The notes under the pieces: model-generated
What the model saw: only the letters and a program-made list of their open reading frames with translations
Told to the model about the DNA's origin: nothing
Database searches by the model: none
Shown: one piece after another, positions 51,680 to 64,000 of the stretch
How positions within the stretch are numbered: the first letter of the stretch is position 1
Layout: each line of letters starts with the position of its first letter
From: Gadus chalcogrammus
Lineage: Eukaryota; Chordata; Actinopteri; Gadiformes; Gadidae
Length of the DNA: 64,000 bases
Assembly (NCBI RefSeq): GCF_026213295.1
Contig: NC_079414.1
Span: 14,277,107-14,341,106, forward strand
Reading direction: 5' to 3'
Made by a program: the position numbers and the translations under genes

Positions 51680-52000
51680 AGATAAGATAAGTCCCTTATT
51701 CATCCCTTTTTAGGGGGAAATTCTTTCTCTGCTTTTGACCCATCCGGGTAGCCGGTGAACACATACACACACAGAGGTCCACACACGTGGGGTACACAAA
51801 TACAGGTGCACACACAGGTACACACATGGGGGCACACCGGCACTACCGGAGCAGTGGGCTGCCGCGGTGCAGCGCCCGGGGGAGCAGGTGGGGGTTTCAG
51901 GTGCCTTGCTCAAGGGCACCTCATCCGTGGAGGTTCGGGATTCGCACTGGCCACCTTCCGGTTACCAGTCCAACTCCTTCACCAGTATGCCACGGATACT
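51680..52000 (-). repeat. tRNA-derived SINE (minus)
   Basis: The plus strand contains GTGCCTTGCTCAAGGGCACC, GGTTCGGGATTCGCACTGGC, CCTTCCGGTTACCAGTCCAA and CCAGTATGCCACGG. In complement these give an A-box-like TGGCATACTGGTGAAGGAG, the anticodon-arm region, and a B-box-like AGTGCGAATCCCG. A CA-rich middle and a GATAAGATAAGTCCCTTATT end (51,680) follow. Head, body and tail are in SINE order on the minus strand. The wording matches a common teleost SINE. Confidence 0.8.
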
Positions 52001-52589
52001 TGGCGAGCTTCCAATCAGATCACAGCCTCTTTGATGTACCTACACCAACGCAAGGTCAGGCTTTAATTCTAAAACTCAAACACGTGTTTTGCCAAATAAA
52101 TTCCACGCGCCATCTCCATATTTTTGGCCAGAACGGCCCAGCTAGCATCCAGCGCTGTGCTGCAAACTTCTGCAATACTTCTAACTCAACCCCCCCTTCA
52201 GTTCAGGGCACAGTCTGTCCACACCCTACAGCAGTGGTTGATGGAGGTGGTTGGTTGGACGTGTGTTGGTTGACCCGAAAGGCATGCTGATATTACCAGG
52301 AGCCATTCATGTTTTGCCTCGTTGATAGAAAGATGATAGACCTCAGCGGAGGGAATTATGTTGAACCAAAGTGGTGGTGAGGCGGTAGGATAGTTGACGG
52401 GCGAGCCAGTGGAGAGAAATAGAGTTCAGGTTGGAGGAAAGAGACTGGGGTGGAGGGGATGACCTCCGTGGGAATAGATTAGTGATGTTGAGATTGAGAA
52501 TGAAATAGTGTGTGTTTTGGGGGGGGCGGGTGGAAGTGGATTTGACCCATCATTTTTATGGCTGGCGTGGTCTGTGATGGTAATGACTT

Positions 52590-52592
<3 letters not shown>
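52001..52592. other. Unrecognised sequence
   Basis: No gene or mobile element recognised. Confidence 0.5.
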
Positions 52593-52685
<93 letters not shown>

Positions 52686-52687
52686 AC
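52593..52687. repeat. (CA)n microsatellite
   Basis: About 44 CA units followed by a TACACACC end. Confidence 0.97.
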
Positions 52688-55600
52688 CACCTATTTCACA
52701 CACATAACACCTTCAACTGGGAATGACTTAGTATGCTTCAGACGCGAGGTTCATTGTCCGAAAATGTATTATAGTAAGAAATGTCTATAATAGCTGCTGG
52801 CATAATAGCTGGAAACCATATGAGATATATGATATGATATGATGTGATGAGTTCAGGGGAGTCAAGATAGGATAAGGTAGAAATAAACATTTGCTGTATA
52901 CTTTTTCCCAAACATTAAGAAATTGTCAGTTCCATCGATGTCAAGGCAAGAGGAGCATGATTGACAGCATTGTGTTACTCGAGAACCTGTGGGAATAACA
53001 GTTGTTTGTTTACCTTCCACGTGAATTAGGGCTGTAATTATGCATTGTGTCTCTATGGTTGCTCTGCACTCATGATTAGAAGGAATCAGTTGTTGTTATA
53101 AAAGTGATAACTGAAATCGTCCCTTATTCACACTGCTTCATGGTGCAGTAAGTGTTGGATTATATATTTCTAATTACGGCTATAGGATGTACTTTATCTC
53201 AAAGCTAAACATTTGGGTCAAGATAACTACCACACTGTGTATATCTCCGACTTTGTATTCCTGCTGAATGAGTCCAAGGCTAACACTAGTGGACCTACTG
53301 AATTGAAATTGTATCACACTATCCCAGCAACTGCTTCTATGGGGTCGTCAGTGTTGGAATTTCATTTGCCCGCACATATTGTGTCGATCCAATTCCACCT
53401 TGGTGATGAATATTGACTTTCCCTTTCTTCTTTCTGGCAGTTGGTTTGTTGTTTTGTTGGTTGTTGGTAGTCCACCATGACGACCACCACGTCCTACCAG
53501 CTGAAATTGCTCCCTACGCAACTAGCATCACAATCAAGCCTTGATTGCGCAAGCATATCACCTAGCAGCCCTCAGCCACAAGCATGCTTTCAAACACAAC
53601 GGCCGCCACAATTTGCATGTGTCCAATTATTCGAAGTGGCTTTCTTCATCGTACAATACGTGGGTGGCTGGTGTGTTTATGAAGACAAAAAGCACAGGTT
53701 CCCTTTCCAACACTTCCACAGATTTTCCACACAGATCGGCTTATACGTGCCTCGAGTAAGTGAGACAAAAGGGAACAGCATGCTTTTAAACTCAGATCAC
53801 GCAGTCCTACACATGCTATAGCAGAACTTCTTCAATACTGCAAGGAATAGAGTTACGCCTTGTTTGCTGCTTCGTTACGGAGATTCTTCACCAAAGAAAC
53901 AAATTTGCGCCAGTACATACAGATCTCAGACGGGGAATTCATTAAGTGTATTACTACAGTGGCCAGTCTACACAGTGCTGACTTGAAAACGTAACACTAT
54001 GGTAAAACAGAAAGCCCGATTTGAGGTTGTCTGCCGTCAAAGACTTGCGTTCGTTAAAACCAAGGCAGCCTTTCACTCCCCTGGACCTCTTCCATGTAAT
54101 CAGTTCGCTGTGCTGAGCGCTAATTTATATAATTGCTGTGCTAATATGTTTGCGGCTAAATGGTCCTACCGGGAGGGGGAGTGGGGGGGGGAAGGGAGAT
54201 TGCATGGGGAGGAGGAACACAGGAGATGGGATATACTGGTGGCTAGGAACCCCCACACCTGGTGGCTCAACTGGTTGGGAAAGACCCTGGTCCCTGGAAG
54301 GTTCTTGGCTAAATATGGTCATTGCCCCTCTGTCATGTTGGTGGATGTCTGAGCATTCACACATGGATACCCATGAGATACATGCTACGTTAAGTCACAC
54401 ATTAGGTACACATTAGATATCACATCAGGCATTAAGGAGCAGAGGGCCAGAGCCCTTTGGCTAGAAATGTAAAAGCTAATGAATTAAATCGGACGGAGAA
54501 GGGAAGAGACAGAGAAGGGAGCAGAGGTGACATTTTCGTTGCAGCCTCCAACTCATTGCTGCATCTCACCGACAGAGGCAGCAAACCTCTAATCGTGGCG
54601 CGCTCAAAATGGTCTGTCGTCTACTTCACATTCTCTAGTTGCTAATATAAGAGAGTGCTGCGAAGCATGCATGCAATAAATGGTCCATTGACATCCTTTG
54701 TATGTAATTCGTTGCTGCTTTAGTTTTCACAAAGTGGACCTATGGTGCCATAGATCCAACTCTTTCAGGGCTTTTATCCTGAGGGAGCAGGGACGATTAC
54801 GCAGGCCACGATTCCTCACAACATGTGCACAAAGCAGTTCTCTCTTATACAAGAATAGATTTTGGAGCGTTCTTTTCTGCACTTTCTCCCAGCTAGTGAG
54901 GGATGATACTTCTTCGATGTGATATCCAATCTGTATCGAATGTGTTACTCAAGGAGACATGTATCTCATCATGGTTATCGAATGTACGGACGCTCATATG
55001 TCCGCAAACTAATTAGTGGGAAGAAAAGACAGGAGGAAGGGTTCTGTTTTACACACCGTACGGTGGTGACGGGTTTCCTGGCTTTCGGTTCAGAAACAAC
55101 GGTTTCAGAAACAACGGCTCATTAGTTCGCTGTGGATTTGAGTGGGACTTGCCTTGGGTTGTCCCATCATTTCTCTCTTGGTGGATGCATTAAGTTGAGG
55201 TGATTCTATTTATTTTCCCGTGACTTCTGCAGAGAGAGAAGAGGCCGGGCAGTGGGAGGTGGTTAACGTCAGAGCGGGCCCAGCACTTATCCCAGTGGCA
55301 CGCCCGGGTTTGGGGGTGACGGCCGAGCAGATTGATGCGGGGACTGAGAATGAATGGAAAATATAGTATTATTTATTCATTGAGGGGTTACAGAAAGGCG
55401 CAGAAACAAGAGCAAAACGAAAGCGTGTCGGTCTGGCTCCAGGTAGCGTTCCTCATAAACGGAATGAACTCAAAGCACAGCCTCTGTGTTCATGGCCGTT
55501 GACTCACAGTTAACAGCGATGTTATGTATGCAGCAATGATGTTGTAAACCAATTGTCTTCTTTATTTGCTCTTTGTGATTTTATTAGTGAAGTGAAAAAT

Positions 55601-58600
55601 TCACTTGTTGACTGAAGAAATAATAAAGAACTTGGCAATGCGTGAACAAAACCTATGAGGTATTTTTTTGTTCAGTGAGAGAATATACAAACAATGCTAA
55701 AGTATTACTTTCAACTGGAATTGAAATCTTGTTACGCAGACGAGAATAAATATGCACTCTACTTCTCAAACAAACCTAACACATCCTCTGGTTTTAAACA
55801 AGCCTTGTTTGATTTGAGTTGATTACTACTTGCATACACAGCCTCTTTTTCTGATTTGAATTTTCGTTGAACCTCTCAAAACTTTCAATTGACGATCAGT
55901 TTTATGAAGCTTCTGTATTCTGAAGAACTCATGTCAATGGAGCTGAACCCTCACCAAAATGGATCCTTTTTCATTTCATCTGAAATAAAATAAGAAATCC
56001 ATCCCGTCCCTCTGAAGACCTTTTTCTCAGTACATGAAGGGCCGTGTGTCTGTGGCCAACAGAGATGGCAGATGGGCGTCAAACCAAAACCAGTTAAGGA
56101 AAGCATGTCCAGCATAGCAATTAAATGCATGTTCTTGGGCATCTGTGTGTGTCTGTGTAAGAGCCTGTATGTCTGTGTATACATGTGCAGATGTTTGTGC
56201 ATGTATGTCATTTCCATTTAGATTTCCCTCAGGTCTTTGTTGGAGCGCCTCGTGTTTACCGCTGAACAGATGCACTGCGGTGCGACCTCCAGTTATTTAG
56301 CTCAGAGGTCAATGCTGCTTTAAGAGGCTCCACTCTCCCCATGCCCGCAGGTTAAGTACGGTGTAAAGCTATACAGAGTCTCGTACAGAGGCGGGCCTGC
56401 AGTCGACCGGAACACATCATCTCACAGCGCATTTCCGTCACTAATAGCTGATGGGTGGCTGTGACATTACTGACAAATTACGCTCAAATTAGAGTTCTTC
56501 AGTCATACCTGCAGCTCCTCTAACGGCAGATGTGCACTCAAAATTTGTTTCGGGGGTAGAGGGATTGCGCACACGCTCTGATGGGTGGAAGCGATGAGAA
56601 GGGTTGATGCACTGTATATTTAAACTTGAATACATAGTGACCGTGCTCTGCAAGGTAACCTTTCGGAACACTACCACTGTGAGAAGCGGTTTATTATACC
56701 ATTTATTTAGCCGGTTACTGGTGCCTCCACCCACTATCTGATATTTATGCTCTGCTTGCTTCTATTCACTGTTTTTCAGGTCTTTTTATGAGTTCAGTTT
56801 GAGGGAACTTCCTGTGGAGATGCGCAGTGTGCTCCTGGTTTCCCTTCCTGTTTAGATGGTGACATCCTCGAGACTCAGTGGGCTCCCTGGTCCCCCTATT
56901 TATTCGCTCACTGACCCTGGGACTTCAACTCCCCCCACCCCGGCACCCCCCCACCCATCCTCCAACCCAACCCACACACAAACACGCTGCACTGATGCTC
57001 CTGCACAACAGACAATTCCTGCCTCCAGTGTAAAATAAGCATGTGCAATACATGTATAGTATGTGCATACTCCAGCGTAAATCTAGATTATTTCAATGTT
57101 CAACACGTGCCTCTAGCCCTATCTTTTTAGCCTTCCAAAGCGTATATCTTTTATAAATAATAGTTGTTAATAACTTTGTGTATTAGTAATTTTCATAAAT
57201 ATTTTGTTTTACTTCTTTTGGTACAATATTTTGGTCATATTTTGCTTGTATCGTGTTGCCTTGTCTGTCATGCACTAACCTCACCATCACACCATCCTTT
57301 TATGTGTTTGGCAAAATACAATAATCCTGATTCAGATTCGGAATCTGAATTAAACAGAAGGTTTTAAAAAAGAAAATGCCCACATTACTAACCGCAAGAG
57401 TCCCTGCACATAGAGAACCTTTCACAGCCCCTCTTATCCTTGAGACGTGAGCCATCTCCTCTGTCTCCTTCCCCTTCCCCAGCTCGAGACCTTGATATCC
57501 TCACACGTCAGTGCCCATCGATGCTACTGCTCCACAGACCTCCCTGTCTTTCTCGGTTTCCACACTGAGTTTAGAATGGCACTTTGCGATGGCAGCGAGT
57601 CAACATTAATTACCTTATCAATGACAGAAGGTAGGTAGAATGGACATCCATGTTCTATCTATTGGTTAATGTCTTAATTAGGGATGAAATGTGTCAAGTG
57701 GGTATCCTCTGATCTTCTTTAGAGCTGTCTGTTCATTGGAAGCTTCTTAACTCATGGGACCATCTGACAACGACATCGACCAATTAAAGTCAGTCATTTT
57801 TGCGTTTGCATTTGTTTGTGGACATCAAACAGTGAAAAAAGGCAACTGTAATTTAGAGGATGCTGTTTTTTCTACTCATGAGGGTGATTGGTCAAGTGAC
57901 TGAAACAACAAAGAGGTGGATTTAGGGATTCGTATGAGGACTCAATAGTACTTGCCGTGCTTATATGGATTTCGATTACTGGTTGAAACGCTCCCGGTGC
58001 GGTGACTTCAGCACTGCTTTCTGTTTGGAGCGTTAAGTTGTCTCTAAAATTGTAAGAAAATAGACCTATATAAATGCAATATACTGAGCCTTATTGTTTT
58101 TATGAGATGCATTACCATGCATGCATTGTATAGCAGAGCTCGCAATAACTTTATTTGGTATCATTTGGATGTCCTATAATGCTGTAACTTTATAAGCCGA
58201 TTAAACAGTGTAATGAAGATTTAGATAGAAGTGCACCCTGGGGACTCTAGTTTGACGATATTTGCTTGAAAAGCTAAATCGCTTGATGAAATATTCACAT
58301 ATTAGCTCATATTGCTATTCAACTCGTTTCTTTCAGAATATCAAGGACATCTTTTGGCACTCTAAAAAATATGTGTGAAACTGTGTTCAATGTGGCTTCA
58401 ATATGTAAACACGACTAAACTGAAATAAATCAGTTCTCAATAAACTATGTGTGATTAGGAAGCAATAAAGGGGGATTATTGAATGTCAAACTGTATTCAT
58501 CATCGCAGAAATCATTGTGTGTTTTCTGTCTTTCAGATATAGCCCAAAATATTAATTGTCTCATAAACAAATCAATCAAATGCTATGGTAGGCTATAATA
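52688..58600. other. Unrecognised sequence, no gene
   Basis: The longest interval here without a long repeat. Open frames (53,477-53,821; 53,999-54,352; 55,951-56,217) show no domains I recognise. A G-rich patch lies at 54,170-54,222. CGGTTTCAGAAACAA-type sequence is duplicated at about 55,086-55,115. If host regulatory DNA survives in this window, this interval is a reasonable place to look, but nothing is demonstrated. Confidence 0.5.
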
Positions 58601-61600
58601 TAACGCAAAAAAAGCTACAACATGGGTGTGTGTGTGTGTTGTTGTTGTTGTCCTCCACTCAAGACTCCAGTTAAAGACACACCTTCAAGCGGATGGCCCT
58701 GTTGTAAAGGAAATGGTTTCCAGAGCCGTGCTGGGCTGTTGCGCTGACTCAAAGCGGATGGAGCCAGACCAGTATAGTATAATGAAACAAGGCCATGGGG
58801 TTATCGAGCTGAGGTCTGAAAAGTAACCTGTGCTTTGTTTAATAATGTTGGGTTATTTGGCAACGCTATTCATTTCCCCAACTGATTGGAATATAATGAT
58901 CCAGCGTAATGCTATGTGCAAATTTACTTAGAGGAAAAGGCCAATCCTCTGGGATAGAAATAGGCCTTTGGGTTGTTTTTTTTGTCTTGTAAGCCATATG
59001 TGTACAAAGACCCTAATATCTAGATAAGTCAATGACTGTTAGCATTAGTAACGCCTTAAGCTGCAGCAGCTCTGCTGAACAGAAGCACAGTAAGTCTTGG
59101 AGCCCCAACAGGATTATGTGTTGTGTAATTCAGTGTGCAAAGCCATCCAGCCAGAGGTCAGCAGGTCAGCACCACGAGTAAAGTCAGGCCCAGTTCTATT
59201 TGTACAGGCCACTGGGCCGTGGACCGATATCGGCCCGTGGGCCACTAGATATCGGGTCACAAAGATTTAAGGCATGTGTTGTATACGACAGTCACTAACA
59301 TTTGGGGGCCAGTGCCTCTAATGCCTACTGGCTTTTCCTCAAATTTATCCTCCTTTACTTTTTGACATTTTCGAGTCCAGGGCCTTGGCCATCTCACTGC
59401 TGTGCACTACTTTTGCATTTGTCTAGATATTGACATTACTAACTCAGTTGTGTTTGGCCAGTGAGCCCAGTCTCAGAACACACAAATTCATGCACACCCC
59501 GTATGACACAGAGAGGGCCGCTAAAGTGACAGACAAGCTGGTAAAAATGTTATGGATTTTTTTGACGGACACCAGCCCACCGATGCGGCGGCCCAAATCC
59601 CGGTGGGTCCCGATGGCCAGTACAAAACTGGCCGACCCAAATACTCAAAGGTATTGCACAGCCTAGTAAATGCCTGTGGCTTTTATGGTTATGTTGTTTT
59701 TCTTTGCTAAACGTAATGCATGTCCCGGCATCAATATTTGATCGATCACAGATCAGGGAATGTTACGAGTCTTATTTATTGCGTTAGATAGATGTGATAT
59801 AAACTAACTAAGATAACATTGGCAAACAAACAGACCTTAATACAGTTTGACAAATTAGTTAGATTTGATGAGGCAGCCTCCCGATCCCCTGAACATATCA
59901 TCTCCCAACAGGAATGGGAGGTGATAGGGTGACCTTACGAAGCCCTCTATATCCTACCTCCCTGAATCCCTATGCAGAAGTCTCCCATCAATGATTCCTT
60001 AATGAACTGCAGGGGTACATACCCATACATATGTCAGGCTTGGCAAAATTAACGAGCCAAACACAGCCCTCGAGGCACACTTCAAACTATTCCCCTTCTG
60101 CCGAACACCTCGGGAAAGTATTTCTAAGGAAACTGCTGCATGTTGGATTCTGCCTGTCTGCAGTAATGGCATCCATCTCTGCTCTCATTGGGAGAACGGT
60201 GGCGTCTGCTTCGACGAGTCCACACAGCGTTTTTTAAATAGCATCCCTCAGGCTCCAAGCTGGCCATCTCACGGCAGTGATGCCTGCCACTACACCTTTA
60301 CAGCTTGACCTTACATTATGGAACCCATCTACTCTTTACCCTTTCAAAATGTCACTCTTCCACCCTTCCATTTGATGACCCCTTTCTCCTGCCCTATGGA
60401 TTTCTTACTTGTTCTCCTGGCAGAACCCTTACGTTGTGCCAGGCCAACATGGACGCCGAGACCCCGTGATGTCTCAACAACGGGAAGTCATTCGCCTACT
60501 TTGTTTCCCAAGGCAGCGCTACATTTCATGTGACACATAAATTAAGAATACTTTTGGATTCTTTGAGGCAATTTTTTATACTACTTCATGTTATGTTGCT
60601 ACTTAGCTTTTATCATAAGGGACTTGTTATGCAGATCTATACCTATATACATGTTAGGCAGGTTAGGCATTCTCGGCCCTCTGCTTTACTATAATACACT
60701 GGTGGCCCACTTGCTTGGACGTTTGGTGTCCTCTGTTGATAAAAAGCAATCTGCCCCATTCGGTGGGGCTGGCCACTCGTGGGCTCTTATCGCCTTGGCC
60801 TCAAGCTGCTGTTTTCCAGGTCCACTTTCTAAGGGTGTGCTCCACGCTGAATCAACTAAATTACTTCGCACTCACATCCTACACTCCGGGCGTTACATCT
60901 GGGTTTATATCTCCCAGCACCTCTCCCTCCTAACCCCTCCTCCCTGCTCCCCTTCCTCTCTCCTCTCCTTGCCTCCCCCATTGACTCTCCTCTCCCCTCA
61001 CTCGGAATCCGGTTCCTTCCAGAACCGTATTTCCGTTTTTCGATCATAAGTTCTATGTTCGGGTTCTCAGCACTGCCTAGGAAGAGGATGGTTGTGGTTG
61101 AGGTGGTGATGGATGGGTGGGTGAGTGAGTGGGTGATAGGGTTAGAGGGGCTGGGTGGACTCAGCGTTTGACCCCGGTGTGTGCTCCCCTGTCACCAGCC
61201 GGCTCTAGCGCCGCCCTGGGGGGCGTGCTGGGTGTCAGGCAAGGCCCTGGTGGCAGTAGAGTGCTCTGACGGTAATTGGCTGGATTGGTGCTGGCTTGCA
61301 GGCTCCAGCTGACAGCTGGCGTGTGGAGACGTCTCGCCAATTAGGAATAAACAGATAGCAGAGACCATGCGGTGTCGCCGGGGGTATAGAGGGCAGACGT
61401 ACGCTAAGGAGAGTTTGAGTTTTTCGCAGTTTCTACTCACCGGAGTCACTGTTTGTTTTTTGTTTTTTTTAATTGAACCAGCAGACAGACGTTCACACGT
61501 CTCACAGTAGGTGGGGACTTGGCTGTCTTATGTTTTTTTACCTCTGGTTGCTCATGGTTTCAAATAGTCCAAGAGTGGCTTCAACTGACGCCGATTCCCA

Positions 61601-62560
61601 ACACCACCAAATGGCAGTTTATGGCGTACAGATCACAGAATTCAATCACAAAACTAATCTACAATTGTAAACAAATTACAGAAAAAAAAGAAATTCATGC
61701 AAAGAAAAACCTCCATTCTGTCTTGTTGGACGAATAGAACAAATATTAACCAAGAATATCCATTATCCATCAAATAGTGAATTCATTAACTTGTTAACTT
61801 GCAGTCAGGAATTGCACGGATGTCCGATGACTAAAATCCGAAGCCAGGACCAGGTTTGAAATGTATCAACATCCCCTAAAGTGCTTGAAGGCTTTCCGAT
61901 CAGTTACTGATGAATAGAAAAAAATCATTCCTGTGCTGTAATTTACTTTTTGGATGGATGAAGGGATGATTGTTTTTAGGAAAAAGAATATATCTAAACT
62001 GAAATTAATTCAGTTTAAATTTCAAAGTTTACGTGAAAATGGTTCACATTTTATTTGTTTTTAACTTCTTGGGTTTATGATTCTGTTCAGACTTTCTCTG
62101 GATGTCAATCTTTTCTTTCAATCGAAAAATCTATTGTGTAGTTAAAAAATCCATATAAAAATAGGTAATGCATTACAGAGCACAGCTTAAATCTATAAAC
62201 ATATGTGAGTTTGTGTGTGTCTTGTGCGTGTGTAAATAGTGTGTCAATATAAGTGTGTATCTGATCTTTGCTTAAGAGCATTTATAACCCCAAAATAAAC
62301 AGAGATTGATGCATTTTGCTGAATCAATTGTGCATGATTGCACTGTTAAATAGATTGAAGAGTGTTGGCTTTTAAAGCCTGAATAATCTAAAGAAGCTAA
62401 TCTGGACATCAGTATGTGTTTTTCGCCTTAGAATAAGAGAGGAAGGAGTGTGCTCCAAGTAACAGACAGACACTAGTCTGAATGGGCATAACGCAACTAA
62501 TTGGTTGATTGCATTAATTGACCCCATGGTCCTTATTCCCCTTCAGTGGCCATCTTGGTT
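58601..62560. other. Unrecognised sequence, no gene
   Basis: The G/C-rich motif GGGCCGTGGACCGATATCGG at about 59,213 resembles a fish hAT-type repeat but lacks visible ends. Open frames (60,588-61,049; 59,430-59,666) have no recognised domain. A GGGTGGGTGAGTGAGT stretch lies at about 61,110. Confidence 0.5.
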
Positions 62561-62661
62561 CCATCTTAGTTCTAAACGCTAGCTGGGTGGGGGAACTGAA
62601 CACATAATACAGCATTCAGCTCCCCCATCAGCACTAGGCTATCGTTAAGAACTAAGATGGC
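62561..62661. repeat. Imperfect ~100-bp hairpin
   Basis: CCATCTTAGTTCT at the left and AGAACTAAGATGG at the right are complementary, continuing inward with gaps through GTGGGGGAACTGAA and ATTCAGCTCCCCCAT to a loop of about 13 bases. It may be a short inverted-repeat MITE or a foldable transcript. Confidence 0.75.
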
Positions 62662-62764
62662 CGCTATTTGAAGGCTTATTGATCAAACCTCAGCATGATT
62701 CGGCAATTCATCAGATGGAAGTTTGGAAATTTGAGTTGAGTTCGAGGCGATGGAGAGTTCAGCA

Positions 62765-62875
62765 GCATATAAATCCAAATGCACCTGGCCCGATGCCTAA
62801 CCCCTACCTGCTGCACAGTGACTTAACTTAAGTCGGTTTGGATAAAAGTGTCTTCTTAAATGACTAAATTGTTTA
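62765..62875 (+). repeat. Fish SINE 3' tail fragment (plus)
   Basis: AGTCGGTTTGGATAAAAGTG then TCTTCTTAAATGACTAAAT matches the conserved 3' segment of a common fish SINE (CTTTGGATAAAAGCGTCT ... AAATGACTAAAT). The tRNA head is not visible upstream, so the copy is truncated. The related tail at 39,490-39,545 supports the identification. Confidence 0.75.
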
Positions 62876-63125
62876 TCTTACAAATGGGTGGCTGATTGTG
62901 TACTCGTGACATTCAGCTACAGGAGATAGTGTAACCATGGCAACAATCACAAGGTATCGTACGGTTAATTTTCATTGTATAAGCTATTTCAAATTGTTCT
63001 AGTGTTCTTCAAGTGTTATTCATAACCGTTCAAAGACAATAAAGAGGCAAAGACTGATATTTGTGACTGTGTGAGTGTGCGTTTGTGTGTCTGTTTATCT
63101 GTTGAATGTTATTCAGAGAAGTGAA

Positions 63126-64000
<875 letters not shown>

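Noticed and set aside
59205..59265. hAT-like repeat around GGGCCGTGGACCGATATCGG
   Set aside because: Neither ends nor a target duplication could be found, so not listed as an element.

Overview
The window looks like a gene-poor stretch of a teleost fish genome, most likely a cod-like fish (Gadiformes). Three things point there. (1) AC/GT and AG/CT microsatellites are extremely dense: thirteen AC/GT tracts of about 85-140 bp in 64 kb. (2) Nearly all recognisable coding relics are from fish-type transposable elements. (3) The largest LTR-element relic has integrase upstream of reverse transcriptase inside a Ty3/Gypsy-type pol, the order known for Gmr1, first described in Atlantic cod. The species is an inference. 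I found no host protein-coding exon, rRNA or tRNA gene, and no CRISPR array. Most open frames are low-complexity translations of repeats or chance frames.

Layout. 1-6.8 kb: simple-sequence blocks (poly-G, CA, CTC, GA, and an ACC-rich minisatellite) in unrecognised sequence. 6.8-9.1 kb: a large foldback structure with long inverted arms that carry tandem subrepeats, plus a perfect 22-bp inner hairpin. 12.2-12.9 kb: an LTR-like polyadenylation segment and a CpG-rich patch with an octamer and three E-boxes. 13.7-19.8 kb: a nested transposon cluster. A minus-strand LINE (endonuclease, reverse transcriptase, C-terminal tail, 3' end) is interrupted by a decayed DNA transposon with THAP and YqaJ-associated-protein fragments, and by a near-perfect 752-bp palindromic element with TGTCA ends and a CCGC target duplication. 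22.5-25.6 kb: the Gmr1-type relic on the minus strand, lying between GTGC and GT-rich repeats. 27.7-28.8 kb: a 38-bp minisatellite of about 26 units. 28.9-29.8 kb: three long GT tracts. 30.7-31.8 kb: an L2-like LINE end whose 3' UTR holds its own minisatellite.

34.0-39.6 kb: a hAT-type MITE with a perfect 8-bp duplication, a high-copy fish repeat, a hAT transposase C-terminal relic, and tRNA-derived SINEs. 35.6-36.3 kb and 41.6-42.2 kb: a duplicated ~0.7 kb unit, one copy of which has gained a perfect snap-back palindrome. 42-64 kb: mostly unrecognised sequence with long GT/CA tracts, a G-run cluster, a 30-bp perfect palindrome, a minus-strand SINE, a long imperfect hairpin and a SINE tail.

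Nothing here forms an operon or pathway. The readable history is serial transposition, microsatellite expansion and fold-back templated rearrangement. The strongest candidates for something undescribed are the Ginger-like palindromic element (17,702-18,453), the foldback element (6.8-9.1 kb), and the short direct repeat that brackets the Gmr1-type pol module.
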